Numbered from the stretch's first letter, positions 9,197-18,129 are shown. The stretch is 64,000 bases of DNA from Candidatus Gastranaerophilales bacterium (GCA_900769645.1 CAAGHI010000006.1:103781-167780); one strand, 5' to 3'. Notes: generated by a model from the letters alone, not told the origin. Made by a program: numbers and translations.

Positions 9197-10249
9197 CTAA
9201 TTTCTCACGATAAATCCGCCACCTATTAAGTGTTTGTCGTTTAAATCATAAATTACGCAAGACTGTCCGTTTGTAACTGAGTTTACCGGTTCAAAGAATT
9301 CTATATCTACGAAGTCGTCAAATACGCTGACATGTGCTTTTTGATGTGGCATGTTGTAGCGAATTTTAACCCATGCGTCAAATTCTCTTTTTTGTATCGG
9401 GTAAGACCAGTTCAAATCTACTACTTTAAGCGTTTTGCGGTAGTTGTCGTCCTCGCGTCCGAGATATACGATGTTTTTTTGTGCATCAATATCAATTACG
9501 TATAAAGGATATGGTGCGGCAATTCCGATACCTTTGCGTTGTCCGATTGTATAACGATAAGCTCCCTCATGTTCTCCCCATTTTTTGCCGGTCAAAACGT
9601 CGATAAAGTCGCCTTTTTTAATTCCGAATTTATCAATCAAAAAGCTTTTTGTTGTAACAGGTTTTTGAATAAAACAAATGTCTTGGCTCTCTTTTGAGTC
9701 TTTTGGCGGTAAGTTGAAATCTTTTGCAATTTGTTTAACCTGAGCTTTTTCATAGTGATAAAGCGGGAAAAGTGTTTTAGAAAGATGTTTTTGATTTAAT
9801 CTGTATAAAAAGTAGAGTTGGTCTTTGTGCTCGTCTTTTGCCGGATAAAGCTTGTAAAACCCGTCAATATTTCTGATATCGGCATAATGACCTGTTGCAA
9901 AATAGTCCGCATCAAGAATTTCGGTTGCATAATCAAATAAAATCCCCCATTTTACGTACTGATTGCACATAATGCAAGGGTTTGGAGTTTTCCCCAACTT
10001 ATAAGAATTAACAAAGTAATCAATAACTTTTTCTTGAAATCTGTCAATTGTATTAAAAACAATAAGTTCAATCCCAAGCATATCTGCAACTCGTTTGGCG
10101 TTTTGTACGACAGTGTTGGCAGAAGTTGTATCTGTCATTTTGCCTGTCAAACCTATTACCTTATATCCTTGTTGTTGGAGTAAAAGTGCGGTGACAGAAC
10201 TGTCAACTCCACCACTCATTGCAACAACTACTGTTTTTTGTTTTTCCAT
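9197..10249 (-). CDS. mnmA: tRNA-specific 2-thiouridylase MnmA
   Basis: Installs the 2-thio group on U34 of Lys, Glu and Gln tRNAs. The ATP-pyrophosphatase PP-loop MSGGVDSS is at residues 11-18; the first catalytic cysteine lies in NPCIMCN (C95) and the second in SQDICFI; the TIGQRKGIG segment fits the family. Length 350 is normal. The gene is divergent from glmU with about 65 bases between them. MnmG for the same wobble base is encoded at 50660, and a Gln tRNA is at 53032. Confidence 0.94.
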   Translation of the reverse strand: MEKQKTVVVAMSGGVDSSVTALLLQQQGYKVIGLTGKMTDTTSANTVVQNAKRVADMLGIELIVFNTIDRFQEKVIDYFVNSYKLGKTPNPCIMCNQYVKWGILFDYATEILDADYFATGHYADIRNIDGFYKLYPAKDEHKDQLYFLYRLNQKHLSKTLFPLYHYEKAQVKQIAKDFNLPPKDSKESQDICFIQKPVTTKSFLIDKFGIKKGDFIDVLTGKKWGEHEGAYRYTIGQRKGIGIAAPYPLYVIDIDAQKNIVYLGREDDNYRKTLKVVDLNWSYPIQKREFDAWVKIRYNMPHQKAHVSVFDDFVDIEFFEPVNSVTNGQSCVIYDLNDKHLIGGGFIVRN

Positions 10250-10314
10250 ATCAAGATTATAAACTAAAAGTTTTTATAGTAAAATAAAATTAAAATAAAT
10301 TTAAGGAGAGAAAC

Positions 10315-11589
10315 ATGGAAAATATTAAATCAGTAATTCTTGCAGCAGGAAAAGGCACAAGAATGAAGTCAAATACTTCAAAAGTTTTACATCAAATCTT
10401 TGGAAAACCTTTGTTGGGGTACGTTTTAGATAATGTAAAAAATATAGTAAATGAATCTTTTGTAATTGTCGGACATCACGCAGAAGAAGTTACAGAATTT
10501 GTTCAAAAGAATTATGCAAATGCAAAAACTGTTCTTCAAAGTCCACAACTTGGTACCGGACATGCTGTTTCTATGGTTTGTCCTTCATTAGAAGATTTTG
10601 ACGGACAAGTGATTATCCTTTGTGGAGATACTCCGCTTATTACAGAAAAAACTTTGAAAGAATTTGTTGAATACCACAATTCAATCAATTCTGATTTGAC
10701 TGTTATGAGTACGATTTTTGATAATCCGACTAATTATGGCAGAATTATTCGTGAAAGTGACAATTCTCTAAAATGCATTGTCGAAGAAAAAGACGCAACT
10801 CCTGAACAAAAAGCTGTAAAAGAGGTTAATGCCGGAATTTATTGTTTAAACTGGGCAAAAATCAAACCTGCTTTTTCTCAGTTAACAAGTAATAATGCTC
10901 AGGGTGAATACTATTTGACAGATATTATAGCTTGGGGAAAGAAAAACTCTCTTAACGTAAATGCATATATCTTGGAAAACAGTGATGAAATTTATGGTAT
11001 AAATTCTCGCATTAACCTCGCAGAAGCGACGAAACTTATGAACCAAAGAAAATTGCATAACTTAATGGTTGAAGGCGTTACAATTGTTGATCCGGCATCT
11101 ACTTGGATTTCTGATGATACTGAAATCGGCGCTGATACAATTATTTATCCGTCAACTTATATTGAAGGCAAAAATAAAATCGGTAAAAACTGCAAAATAG
11201 GTCCTTGTGCTCATTTAAGAGGTGATGTTGAAATAGATGACAATTGCAAAATCGGAAACTTTGTAGAAGTTAAAAAAGCAAAAATCGGTCATAACACAAA
11301 CGCAGGACATTTGAGTTACATTGGAGATGCCGAATTCGGTTCTCATATTAATATTGGTGCCGGAACAATTACGGCAAACTATGATCCGATTAGCAAAAAG
11401 AAAAGTAAAACGGTTCTCAAAGACAATGTCAAAATCGGCTCAAATACAGTTCTTGTGGCTCCGGTTGAAATCGGCGAAGGAACAAACGTAGGAGCAGGAA
11501 GTGTTATTACCAAAAACCTTGGCGAATGGTTACTTGCCGTAACAAGAGCTCCTTTGAGAACAATTGAGGGCTGGGTTAAAAGAAAATAG
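10315..11589 (+). CDS. glmU: Bifunctional GlmU: glucosamine-1-phosphate acetyltransferase / GlcNAc-1-phosphate uridyltransferase
   Basis: Makes UDP-GlcNAc for peptidoglycan and surface polysaccharide. The N-terminal half begins with the nucleotidyltransferase signature LAAGKGTRMKS (about 10-20) and has LCGDTPLI. The C-terminal half is a left-handed beta-helix of hexapeptide repeats containing AGHLSYIGDAEFG and GAGTITANYD, the acetyl-CoA site. At 424 residues it is some 30 shorter than the E. coli enzyme, mostly at the C-terminal tail. AAGGAGAG precedes the ATG. A strong terminator follows. Confidence 0.94.
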   Translation: MENIKSVILAAGKGTRMKSNTSKVLHQIFGKPLLGYVLDNVKNIVNESFVIVGHHAEEVTEFVQKNYANAKTVLQSPQLGTGHAVSMVCPSLEDFDGQVIILCGDTPLITEKTLKEFVEYHNSINSDLTVMSTIFDNPTNYGRIIRESDNSLKCIVEEKDATPEQKAVKEVNAGIYCLNWAKIKPAFSQLTSNNAQGEYYLTDIIAWGKKNSLNVNAYILENSDEIYGINSRINLAEATKLMNQRKLHNLMVEGVTIVDPASTWISDDTEIGADTIIYPSTYIEGKNKIGKNCKIGPCAHLRGDVEIDDNCKIGNFVEVKKAKIGHNTNAGHLSYIGDAEFGSHINIGAGTITANYDPISKKKSKTVLKDNVKIGSNTVLVAPVEIGEGTNVGAGSVITKNLGEWLLAVTRAPLRTIEGWVKRK

Positions 11590-11613
11590 AGAAATAAATA
11601 ATTATATACAGTG

Positions 11614-11639
11614 AAAAGGGCGTTAATTCGCCCTTTTTT
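11614..11639 (+). terminator. Terminator of glmU
   Basis: AAAAGGGCG and CGCCCTTTT form the stem around TTAATT-type loop sequence, followed by T residues. Confidence 0.88.
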
Positions 11640-11772
11640 GTTTTAAGGTTAAGAAATGTTAAGTTTGAAGCTTTAAAAAGGCAATTTTTAAATCGAAATA
11701 TATTTTATATATACATAAGACTTAAATATTAATGAGTCTTTATTACGGGGATTAAAATTAAGGGGATTTAAG

Positions 11773-12444
11773 ATGAGAATTGAAATGACTACTGCTGCTG
11801 CTACACATGCGCAAACAACAGGGACTGCCGGAACTATGAAAACAGATAAAGGATTGGTTTTTGATAGTGAAAAAATTGCTAAAAAACGTGAAGAACGCTT
11901 AAAAAATGTTCCTCAAAAAGTTCGAGATGAATACGAAATATGTCGTGGATTTATCAAAGACGTACAAGCAAGATATAGTAATGATTGGGACTGTAAAACA
12001 ATTGTTGGATATAATAACTTTGGCGATCCTATGATTGGTTTTTCAATAGACAAAATGAAACAAAAAATGTCAAACTTCGAAAGGAAATATTATAACGACT
12101 GCATAAATAAGGTCAAAGAGTTGATTCAAAAATATCCAGAGTTGCTTTCTGAGTATGAGGGGTTTAATCCTGAAAAAGGTGAATTTTATTTAAAATGGGG
12201 AAATGTAGGTAAGGTTTACGATGAAGCTCAAGAACCACAAGAAACACAAGAAACACAAGAAACAGCACAAGAAACTCCTGACAAAAAAGGAATTAGCAAA
12301 GTTGATAAAGCCATAGTAAGATGTGTTGGTGGAGTCGCTGGTTGGGCAGCAACCTCAGGTACTCCGGATAATGACGAAGGCGGAAGCAAAATTGTAAAAG
12401 GTATTGCTAAAGGTGCATTAGGAATAATCGGATTTTTTATTTAA
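11773..12444 (+). CDS. Hypothetical protein with a Gln-Glu-Thr repeat linker
   Basis: 223 residues, no recognised family. A charged helical part (about 30-150) is followed by a QET repeat linker (about 153-172, encoded by tandem 9-base units near 12233-12275) and a Gly-rich, more hydrophobic end (GGVAGWAATSG ... IAKGALGIIGFFI) that could insert in or sit on a membrane. The start ATG 11773 follows AAGGGGAT. It stands alone between two terminators, so it is monocistronic. Function cannot be deduced. Confidence 0.7.
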   Translation: MRIEMTTAAATHAQTTGTAGTMKTDKGLVFDSEKIAKKREERLKNVPQKVRDEYEICRGFIKDVQARYSNDWDCKTIVGYNNFGDPMIGFSIDKMKQKMSNFERKYYNDCINKVKELIQKYPELLSEYEGFNPEKGEFYLKWGNVGKVYDEAQEPQETQETQETAQETPDKKGISKVDKAIVRCVGGVAGWAATSGTPDNDEGGSKIVKGIAKGALGIIGFFI

Positions 12445-12460
12445 GATTATGGATAATATT

Positions 12461-12490
12461 AAAAAAGCTCTGGGAAATCAGAGCTTTTTT
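12461..12490 (+). terminator. Terminator after the QET-repeat protein
   Basis: AAAAAAGCTCTG and CAGAGCTTTTTT form a perfect stem around GGAAAT. Its end is about 17 bases from the 3' end of the convergent SRP RNA gene, and the A-run/T-run symmetry would let it work in both directions. Confidence 0.88.
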
Positions 12491-12506
12491 AATGTATAAA
12501 TGTTTA

Positions 12507-12767
12507 TAAAAACCGCACCACTGTCTATCGAATTAGAAAAATAAAATTTCAAAATACATTACCTCTTTTTAAAAGAATGATACCCGTAAAGATTGCCTTA
12601 GTGCTGCTGTGTTTCCACCCTGACACGATTCGGCAGATTACGCCACCATAAATCTAAACGTCAACGATAACATATTTATCAAAGATATTTTCCGAACCCT
12701 CACAACAGGCTCTGCACCTCGCATAAACTTCGAGTCAAGAGATTGCAATTCCCCGTGGAGTGCGGCA
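12507..12767 (-). ncRNA. ffs: Signal recognition particle RNA, long (Alu-domain containing) form
   Basis: Read on the minus strand, 12590-12660 gives the SRP helix 8 core: GUG, then UCAGG opposite AGCAG (the symmetric loop bound by Ffh), closed by GUG-GAAA-CAC, and flanked by UGCC/GGCA pairing with the conserved ACUAAGG after it. The usual tetraloop is GGAA; here it is GAAA. The 5' end (CCGCACUCCAC) can pair with the 3' end (GUGGUGCGG), and a U-run follows, giving a molecule of about 260 nt, the size of the Bacillus-type RNA with an Alu domain. A minus-strand promoter lies at 12774-12802. The ends are estimated within a few bases. Confidence 0.85.
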
Positions 12768-12773
12768 AGAATA

Positions 12774-12802
12774 TTTATACCATAAATCTCCTTAATAAGC
12801 AA
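12774..12802 (-). promoter_or_regulatory. Promoter of the SRP RNA gene
   Basis: On the minus strand TTGCTT (12797-12802) and TATAAA (12774-12779) are separated by 17 bases, placing the transcription start near 12767, where the RNA structure begins. Confidence 0.65.
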
Positions 12803-12883
12803 ATTGTTTCTATTTTATAGTCAATCGGTTAATGCAAAAATTTATTCTCCGGCGTTAATAATAAAAAGAAAGGAGATATTTTT

Positions 12884-13279
12884 ATGAATAGATTAGATTT
12901 TTACAAATGCGAAATTTGTGGAAACCTTGTTCAAACATTTGTCGTTGGCGGTGGCGAACTTGTTTGTTGTGGACAGCCTATGACAAAATTAGAGCCAAAT
13001 TCAAAAGAAGATGCAATGCTTGAAAAACATATTCCGATTTTTATAAAAACAGAAGATGGCAAAGACGAGGTTCGAGTTGGAGAAATTCTGCACCCAATGA
13101 CGCCCGAGCATTATATTATGTTTATAGAAACTATCTCCAAAGATCAAAAAGATGTACAGATTAAATTTTTACAACCCGATGATGAGCCAAAAATGATTTT
13201 GCATAACAAATCGAATGATATGTGTGCACTTGAATTTTGTAATATTCACGGATTGTGGGAGGGTAAAAGTAGTGATTAA
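12884..13279 (+). CDS. dfx: Desulfoferrodoxin (two-iron superoxide reductase)
   Basis: Reduces superoxide to peroxide without releasing oxygen, a defence typical of anaerobes. The 131-residue protein has both iron sites: the rubredoxin-like centre I from C9, C12, C28 and C29, and the catalytic centre II from H49, H70, H76, C119 and H122, with E47-K48 beside the sixth site as in characterised enzymes. The stop overlaps the ferritin start, so the two are translationally coupled. AAAGGAGA precedes the ATG. Confidence 0.94.
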   Translation: MNRLDFYKCEICGNLVQTFVVGGGELVCCGQPMTKLEPNSKEDAMLEKHIPIFIKTEDGKDEVRVGEILHPMTPEHYIMFIETISKDQKDVQIKFLQPDDEPKMILHNKSNDMCALEFCNIHGLWEGKSSD

Positions 13280-13781
13280 AGAAAAGGTTCAAAATGTTCT
13301 TAACGCACAAATTAACAAGGAATTTTATTCGGCTTATTTGTATCTTGCTATGTCTGCTTATTTTGACGAAGTTGGTTTGTTTGGTTTTTCTAACTGGACT
13401 AAGGTTCAGGCACGAGAAGAAATGGATCACGGAATGATAATTTTCAACTACATAATAGAACGTGATGGTACGGTCGAATTGTCGCATATTGAATCCCCTG
13501 AAAGAGATTTTTCGTCAACTCTACAAGTTTTTGAAAGAATTCTTGAACACGAAAAATTTGTGACAGAAAGCATAAATTGCGTTGCCTCAATGAGCGAGGA
13601 CGAGTGTGATTTGGCGACAAGACATTTTATAAATTGGTATATCTCCGAACAAGTAGAAGAAGAAGCTAACGCACGAGATGTGATAGATAAATTGAATTTG
13701 TTTGGTGATGACAAAACGGCTCTTTATCTTTTGGACAAAGAACTCGGTGAGAGAAAATATAAAGAGCATTTTTACAACTAA
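13272..13781 (+). CDS. ftnA: Bacterial non-haem ferritin
   Basis: Iron-storage four-helix protein that oxidises Fe(II) and stores it as a mineral. From the GTG start the 169 residues place ferroxidase ligands E17, E50 and H53 at the same numbers as E. coli FtnA, with the EQVEEE segment as the fourth-helix ligands. An upstream ATG at 13215 lies deep inside the dfx gene and would add 19 unrelated residues; GTG 13272, with GGGAGGG 9 bases before it, is preferred. The 8-base overlap with dfx suggests a shared role in limiting Fenton chemistry. Confidence 0.92.
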   Translation: MIKEKVQNVLNAQINKEFYSAYLYLAMSAYFDEVGLFGFSNWTKVQAREEMDHGMIIFNYIIERDGTVELSHIESPERDFSSTLQVFERILEHEKFVTESINCVASMSEDECDLATRHFINWYISEQVEEEANARDVIDKLNLFGDDKTALYLLDKELGERKYKEHFYN

Positions 13782-13783
13782 GC

Positions 13784-13904
13784 GAGAAGTGAAAAGTGAA
13801 TTGTGAAAAGACCATTTCGTTCTCTTGTGCTATAATAATAAATTTATATTATATTATGTGAAATCATGATTTAGACTTTTCACTTTTCACGTTTCACTTT
13901 TCAC
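13784..13904. repeat. Inverted pair of heptanucleotide tandem repeats flanking a promoter
   Basis: Left arm 13787-13810 is AAGTGAA units; right arm 13876-13904 is the reverse complement, CTTTTCA/CGTTTCA units. The arms could pair over about 20 bases. An extended -10 element (TG at 13828, TATAAT 13831-13836) lies between them, upstream of the sensor kinase gene. The same heptamer is present at 24411 and 62396. Confidence 0.75.
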
Positions 13905-13971
13905 CGATTGATAAATATTGCAATTTTGTAACCTATTTGTCCAAATTGCCAAAATAGCTTATGATATTAGT

Positions 13972-15573
13972 ATGAAAAATAGTAAAATTATAGCGGTAGA
14001 TGATGAAAAAATGGTTACTTCGGCTTTTAAAGCTCTTTTTAAAGTCGAAGGTTATACCGATGTGCATTTATTTAATACCCCAAAAGATGCGATTGAATAT
14101 TTAAAAGATAATAAACCTGATTTGATAATCTCTGACTTTATCATGCCGGAGATGAACGGTTTGGAGTTCCTTACAGAGGCTAAAAAACTTTATCCGGAAG
14201 TTAGTATGATTTTGTTGACTGGTTATGCGGATAAAGAAAATGCGATTAAGGCAATCAATGAAATCGGTTTGTATAAATATATTGAAAAGCCTTGGGACAA
14301 TGACGACTTGATGATGAATATCAAAAATGGTATTGAAAGAAGTCATTTGTTAGAGAACTTGCGTAACAAGATTGTAGAACTTGAAGTTGCAAAAAAGCAA
14401 TTACAAGATTATTCTCAAAACCTTGAAAAAATTGTAGCAGAACGTACAGCTGACTTGTCTGAGGCGAATAAAAAATTATCAGGAATAATTAATTACTGCG
14501 CTGACGGTATTATTATTGTTGATGGTGAAGGCAGAATTTTGCAAGTAAATCCGGCATGTGAGAATATGGTTGGACTTTCAGAATCTGCACTTTGCAAAAA
14601 GAAAATTCAAGAGATTGCTTATTCAAATTTGAAAGAATTGAATTCTTCAAAAGATAATAAATCCGGCGAAATTTTCGGTTTAAGCGATGAAAATTCTGAG
14701 ATTTTGTTGCGTGACTACTTTGTTGTAAACACTTTGAGTGGAATTCATACCCCTGTCGAGATTAGTTTTGCAAAAATCTCATCAGATGAGGATAAAGCAG
14801 ACAAGTTCGTAGGAGTTATTCGAGATGTAAGTGTTCAAAAAGAAACTGAAAAACTTAGAGATGACTTTATTGCAACACTTACACATGATATGAGAACCCC
14901 TCTTCTTGCGGCTATCCAGACTTTGAAGTTCTTCTTGGAAGGTGCAATTGGTGAACTTGATGAAAAACAAAAGGTTTTGTTGTCAACTATGCTCCAAAGC
15001 AACGAGGACTTGTTAGGGCTTGTTAATGCACTTTTGGAAGTCTATAGGTTTGAAAGTGGAAAGTTGACTCTTTGTAAGACGAATTTCTCTGTGAAAGACC
15101 TTGTAGAACAGTGTTTTGCAGAATTAAAACCGCTTGCAGAAAAGAAAAATATTGATTTTTCTGTTGCTTATGAGCTAAATGATGGAAGCGATATTGTTGC
15201 AGATAGAGCTGAAATCAAGCGTGTTATTACAAATCTTTGTGGAAATGCCTTGAATTACACAAATAAAGGTGGAACTGTCAAAGTATTGGCAAAAGTTCAA
15301 AGCGGCGATTTTATTTTCTCTGTAACAGATAACGGAAATGGAATTCCGCAGAATGATATTCCTAATTTGTTCAAAAGATTTTCTCAAGGTACAGCGAGAA
15401 AACGTTCTACAGGTACCGGCTTGGGCTTGTATTTGTCAAGACAAATTATTGAAGCTCATGATGGAAAAATTTGGGTTGACAGTAAAGTTGACAAAGGCAG
15501 TGAATTTTCATTCCTGCTTACAGATGTTGTAACAAACGAAAAAGATAAAGAAAGACAGGTTTCAAATGGCTAA
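13972..15573 (+). CDS. Hybrid sensor kinase: receiver - PAS - histidine kinase
   Basis: 533 residues. Residues 1-120 are a receiver domain with acidic pocket D10/D11 and phospho-acceptor D55 (ISDF), a lysine in IEKPW; a coiled coil follows (about 130-160), then a PAS domain (about 165-290), then HisKA with H305 in LTHDMRTP, and an ATPase domain with GLGLYLSRQII. An internal ATG at 13972 is used rather than an upstream start because it aligns with the receiver fold. There are no membrane segments, so the signal is cytoplasmic. Its stop overlaps the regulator gene by 8 bases: a classic two-component operon. Confidence 0.9.
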   Translation: MKNSKIIAVDDEKMVTSAFKALFKVEGYTDVHLFNTPKDAIEYLKDNKPDLIISDFIMPEMNGLEFLTEAKKLYPEVSMILLTGYADKENAIKAINEIGLYKYIEKPWDNDDLMMNIKNGIERSHLLENLRNKIVELEVAKKQLQDYSQNLEKIVAERTADLSEANKKLSGIINYCADGIIIVDGEGRILQVNPACENMVGLSESALCKKKIQEIAYSNLKELNSSKDNKSGEIFGLSDENSEILLRDYFVVNTLSGIHTPVEISFAKISSDEDKADKFVGVIRDVSVQKETEKLRDDFIATLTHDMRTPLLAAIQTLKFFLEGAIGELDEKQKVLLSTMLQSNEDLLGLVNALLEVYRFESGKLTLCKTNFSVKDLVEQCFAELKPLAEKKNIDFSVAYELNDGSDIVADRAEIKRVITNLCGNALNYTNKGGTVKVLAKVQSGDFIFSVTDNGNGIPQNDIPNLFKRFSQGTARKRSTGTGLGLYLSRQIIEAHDGKIWVDSKVDKGSEFSFLLTDVVTNEKDKERQVSNG

Positions 15574-16240
15574 AAACGTCAGAGTTCTAATCGTAGAAGA
15601 TCATGATATGGCGAGAATGGGTTTATCAGTTGTTTTGGGTAACAACGAAAAGATTGAAGTTGCCGGCATGGCGGCTGACGGTCAAGAAGGTGTTGATAAA
15701 GCCTTAGAACTAATTCCTGACGTTGTAATTATGGATATTGGTTTGCCGACTATTGACGGAATTGAGGCGACAAAGAGAATTAAATCTCAAAATTCTAAAA
15801 TCAGAGTTTTGATGTACACTTCTCGCGAAGATGAAGATGATATTTTTGATTCCTTCCAAGCAGGAGCTGATGGTTATATTACCAAAGGAGCAACATCAGA
15901 ACAAACTGTTTCTGCTGTCCTTGCGGTAGCAGAAGGTGCAAGTTGGCTTGACCCTGCTATTGCAAAAGTTGTGTTGACAAATATTAGAAGAAGCAGTGCA
16001 TCGTCTGAAAAGCGTGGTGAAATCAATTATAAACTTGGTAAAAATTTGTATGGCTTAACTGAACGTGAGATGGAAGTTTTGGCACTAATTGTCGATGGTT
16101 TGACAAACCCTCAGATTGCGGAAAAACTGGTTATCACAATTTCAACAACCAAAACTCACGTCCATAGTATTTTGCAAAAATTGTATGTAAACACTCGCTC
16201 TAAAGCTATTTCTATGGCTATGAAAGAAGGTTTGGTCTAA
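15566..16240 (+). CDS. NarL/FixJ-family response regulator
   Basis: 224 residues: receiver with D57 in IMDIGLPTIDG as phospho-acceptor, then a LuxR-type helix-turn-helix near 155-215 (LTEREMEVLALIVDGLTN). It is almost certainly the partner of the kinase encoded just upstream (8-base overlap) and overlaps the next gene by one base. An orphan relative is encoded at 35385; both share the IGLP-x-I-x-GIEATKRI segment. Confidence 0.92.
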   Translation: MAKNVRVLIVEDHDMARMGLSVVLGNNEKIEVAGMAADGQEGVDKALELIPDVVIMDIGLPTIDGIEATKRIKSQNSKIRVLMYTSREDEDDIFDSFQAGADGYITKGATSEQTVSAVLAVAEGASWLDPAIAKVVLTNIRRSSASSEKRGEINYKLGKNLYGLTEREMEVLALIVDGLTNPQIAEKLVITISTTKTHVHSILQKLYVNTRSKAISMAMKEGLV

Positions 16241-17592
16241 TGCTTTACGCATTACTCGGGATAGCTGCTGCATTTTGTGCTTATATTCAATGGGGAGATG
16301 AAATTCCTGTTCCTTTTGTTGACAAAACTCAGAGTAAACAAGAGGCAAAATATATTTATGAGGTAAATAAGCGCACAGAAAAAGCAAAATATGAGCGTGC
16401 TGTCGCAGAACGTAAACCGACTGGATATATGACGGTTGAAGAGTACGAAGAACTTTCGACGCCAAAAGATAGAATGACTATGGACGTTCCTATGCCGAAA
16501 ATTCCGACTCCTGCGGATATGCTCTATGTTCCGCAACCTGCTTATAAAATAACCAGATACAACAACCCTCCGGGGAGTCCTGAGCTGAATATTACTGACA
16601 CTTTATACAAACGTCGTCAACTTAATGCGCAAGGGATTGTGTCACCTGATTTTAAAAGGTTGGTTTATCCGTCGATTTATTATTATCCTAACAGTGGTTC
16701 GACAGCTTGTGATTTGTTTATAATCAATTTGGAAGAGGCAAAAACAAACGTTGATAGAATTTTGACGGCAAACACTGTTCATAGGCTTTCTGAGCCGATT
16801 TTGTCCACTGAAAAAACAAATGATAATTATTTTACTTTTAGAACCCTTACACCTATTGATTTTTCACCAGATGGGACAAAGCTTTTAATAAAAGAAAAAA
16901 TCGGAAATACTCGTGATGGAATTTGGAAAACGACTCCGATTGTGTACGATTTTTCTGTAAAAAACTCGTACAGTTTGGTAGAGGTTCGAGATGCGATAAT
17001 CTATTATTGGAAAGAAAATAAAGGATTGGATTTGGAAGATAAGCGCTGGGACGTTACACCGCTTGGTTTTGCAGCGAATAATCCTAATTGGGTAATTGTA
17101 ACTGCGGAAGCTTATACAGGGAGTTCTCCGGTAAATCTTGGTACTTGGATTGTAAACACTCAAGGAGAACGTTCTCGGCTTGTCTCTATGCAGCCGTCAT
17201 CTGTAAATGTTAGCATGAATGGCTTTAAACTTGTTAAAGAAGGTGTTGTTCCACCTGCGATTACAGAAAAAGAAGAGGAACAACTCAAACGAATTGAAAA
17301 AGCCAATGTAAAACAGCAAAAAACCGCTGATAAAGCGGAAGTAAAGGCTATGAAAAACTCTTATAAGGCTAAAATCAAAGAGCTCAATGCAGAATATAAA
17401 GAGTCACAAAAGGATTATGAGCTTCGTCAAAAAATTCAAAGTTCAACTTCCGGAAATGATGCTATAGAGAAGTATAAAGAATTAAAAGCAACTCAGGAAG
17501 CGCAAAAACAGGCTGAATTGGAACGCCAAAAAGCAAAAGAACTAAAAGCTCTTGAAAAGCAAAAAGCCAAAGAAGAAAAATCAAAACAATAA
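16240..17592 (+). CDS. Exported or membrane-anchored protein with propeller-like repeats and a Lys/Glu coiled-coil tail
   Basis: 450 residues, no firm family. A short hydrophobic N-terminus (LYALLGIAAAFCAYI) may be a signal anchor. The middle has repeats of the type DFSPDGTKLLIKEK and a W-rich segment, reminiscent of TolB/WD40-like beta-propellers; VSPDFKRLVYPSI is a second such strand. From about 350 onward the sequence is a charged coiled coil (KANVKQQKTADKAE...). Translation is coupled to the response regulator (TAATG), which suggests it is a target or sensor of that system. Confidence 0.7.
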   Translation: MLYALLGIAAAFCAYIQWGDEIPVPFVDKTQSKQEAKYIYEVNKRTEKAKYERAVAERKPTGYMTVEEYEELSTPKDRMTMDVPMPKIPTPADMLYVPQPAYKITRYNNPPGSPELNITDTLYKRRQLNAQGIVSPDFKRLVYPSIYYYPNSGSTACDLFIINLEEAKTNVDRILTANTVHRLSEPILSTEKTNDNYFTFRTLTPIDFSPDGTKLLIKEKIGNTRDGIWKTTPIVYDFSVKNSYSLVEVRDAIIYYWKENKGLDLEDKRWDVTPLGFAANNPNWVIVTAEAYTGSSPVNLGTWIVNTQGERSRLVSMQPSSVNVSMNGFKLVKEGVVPPAITEKEEEQLKRIEKANVKQQKTADKAEVKAMKNSYKAKIKELNAEYKESQKDYELRQKIQSSTSGNDAIEKYKELKATQEAQKQAELERQKAKELKALEKQKAKEEKSKQ

Positions 17593-17613
17593 TTTTATTG
17601 TCGAGAGGTTAAA

Positions 17614-18100
17614 ATGAATATAAGAAAAGCAACTGAAAAAGATTTAGACTCCATAATGAATGTTTATGACCCTGCCAGAAAGTTTATGGCAGATGCCGGA
17701 AATGTCTCGCAGTGGGGAAATGGCTAGCCAAAACGTCAGCTTATTGAGCAAGATATAAAGTGTGGCAATTTTTATATTTGTGAAAATAATGACAAAATCT
17801 CTGCGGTTTTTTGCTTTTTTGTTGGAATTGAGCCATCTTATAAAGAGATTTTTGATGAGAAATGGTTGAATAATGAAAAATATGGTGTTATTCATCGAAT
17901 TGCTGTCATTGAGCATAAAAAAAGGTGTTGCATCTTTTTGCATTCAATGGTGTAAAAATCAGTGGCATAACATTAAAATTGACACCCACAAAGACAATTT
18001 GCCAATGCAACATACAATTTTGAAAAACGGCTTTACTTATTGTGGAATTATCAAAAAAGATGATGGTACAACAAGATTAGCTTATCAAATCTCAGTCTAA
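17614..18100 (+). pseudogene. Inactivated GNAT N-acetyltransferase gene (one nonsense, one frameshift)
   Basis: Starting at ATG 17614 the translation MNIRKATEKDLDSIM is a typical acetyltransferase beginning. A TAG stops it at 17725-17727 after SQWGNG; the same frame continues sensibly to YGVIHRIAVIEHKK. At the 7-A run 17917-17923 the frame must shift by one base to continue as GVASFCIQWC and LPMQHTILKNGFTYCG, ending at 18100. Two independent lesions argue for a real pseudogene, although the A-run lesion alone could be a sequencing error. It follows the three-gene signalling operon on the same strand. Confidence 0.85.
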
Positions 18101-18129
18101 GCTTTCTAAAACACCTTATTACAAAGCGA

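Noticed and set aside
12233..12275. CAAGAAACA tandem repeat as a CRISPR-like or regulatory array
   Set aside because: It is in-frame coding repeat for the QET linker, with no spacers.
17873..18100. Stand-alone 75-residue reading frame
   Set aside because: It is the out-of-frame tail of the acetyltransferase pseudogene, with sequence continuous with the upstream frame after one base shift at the A-run.
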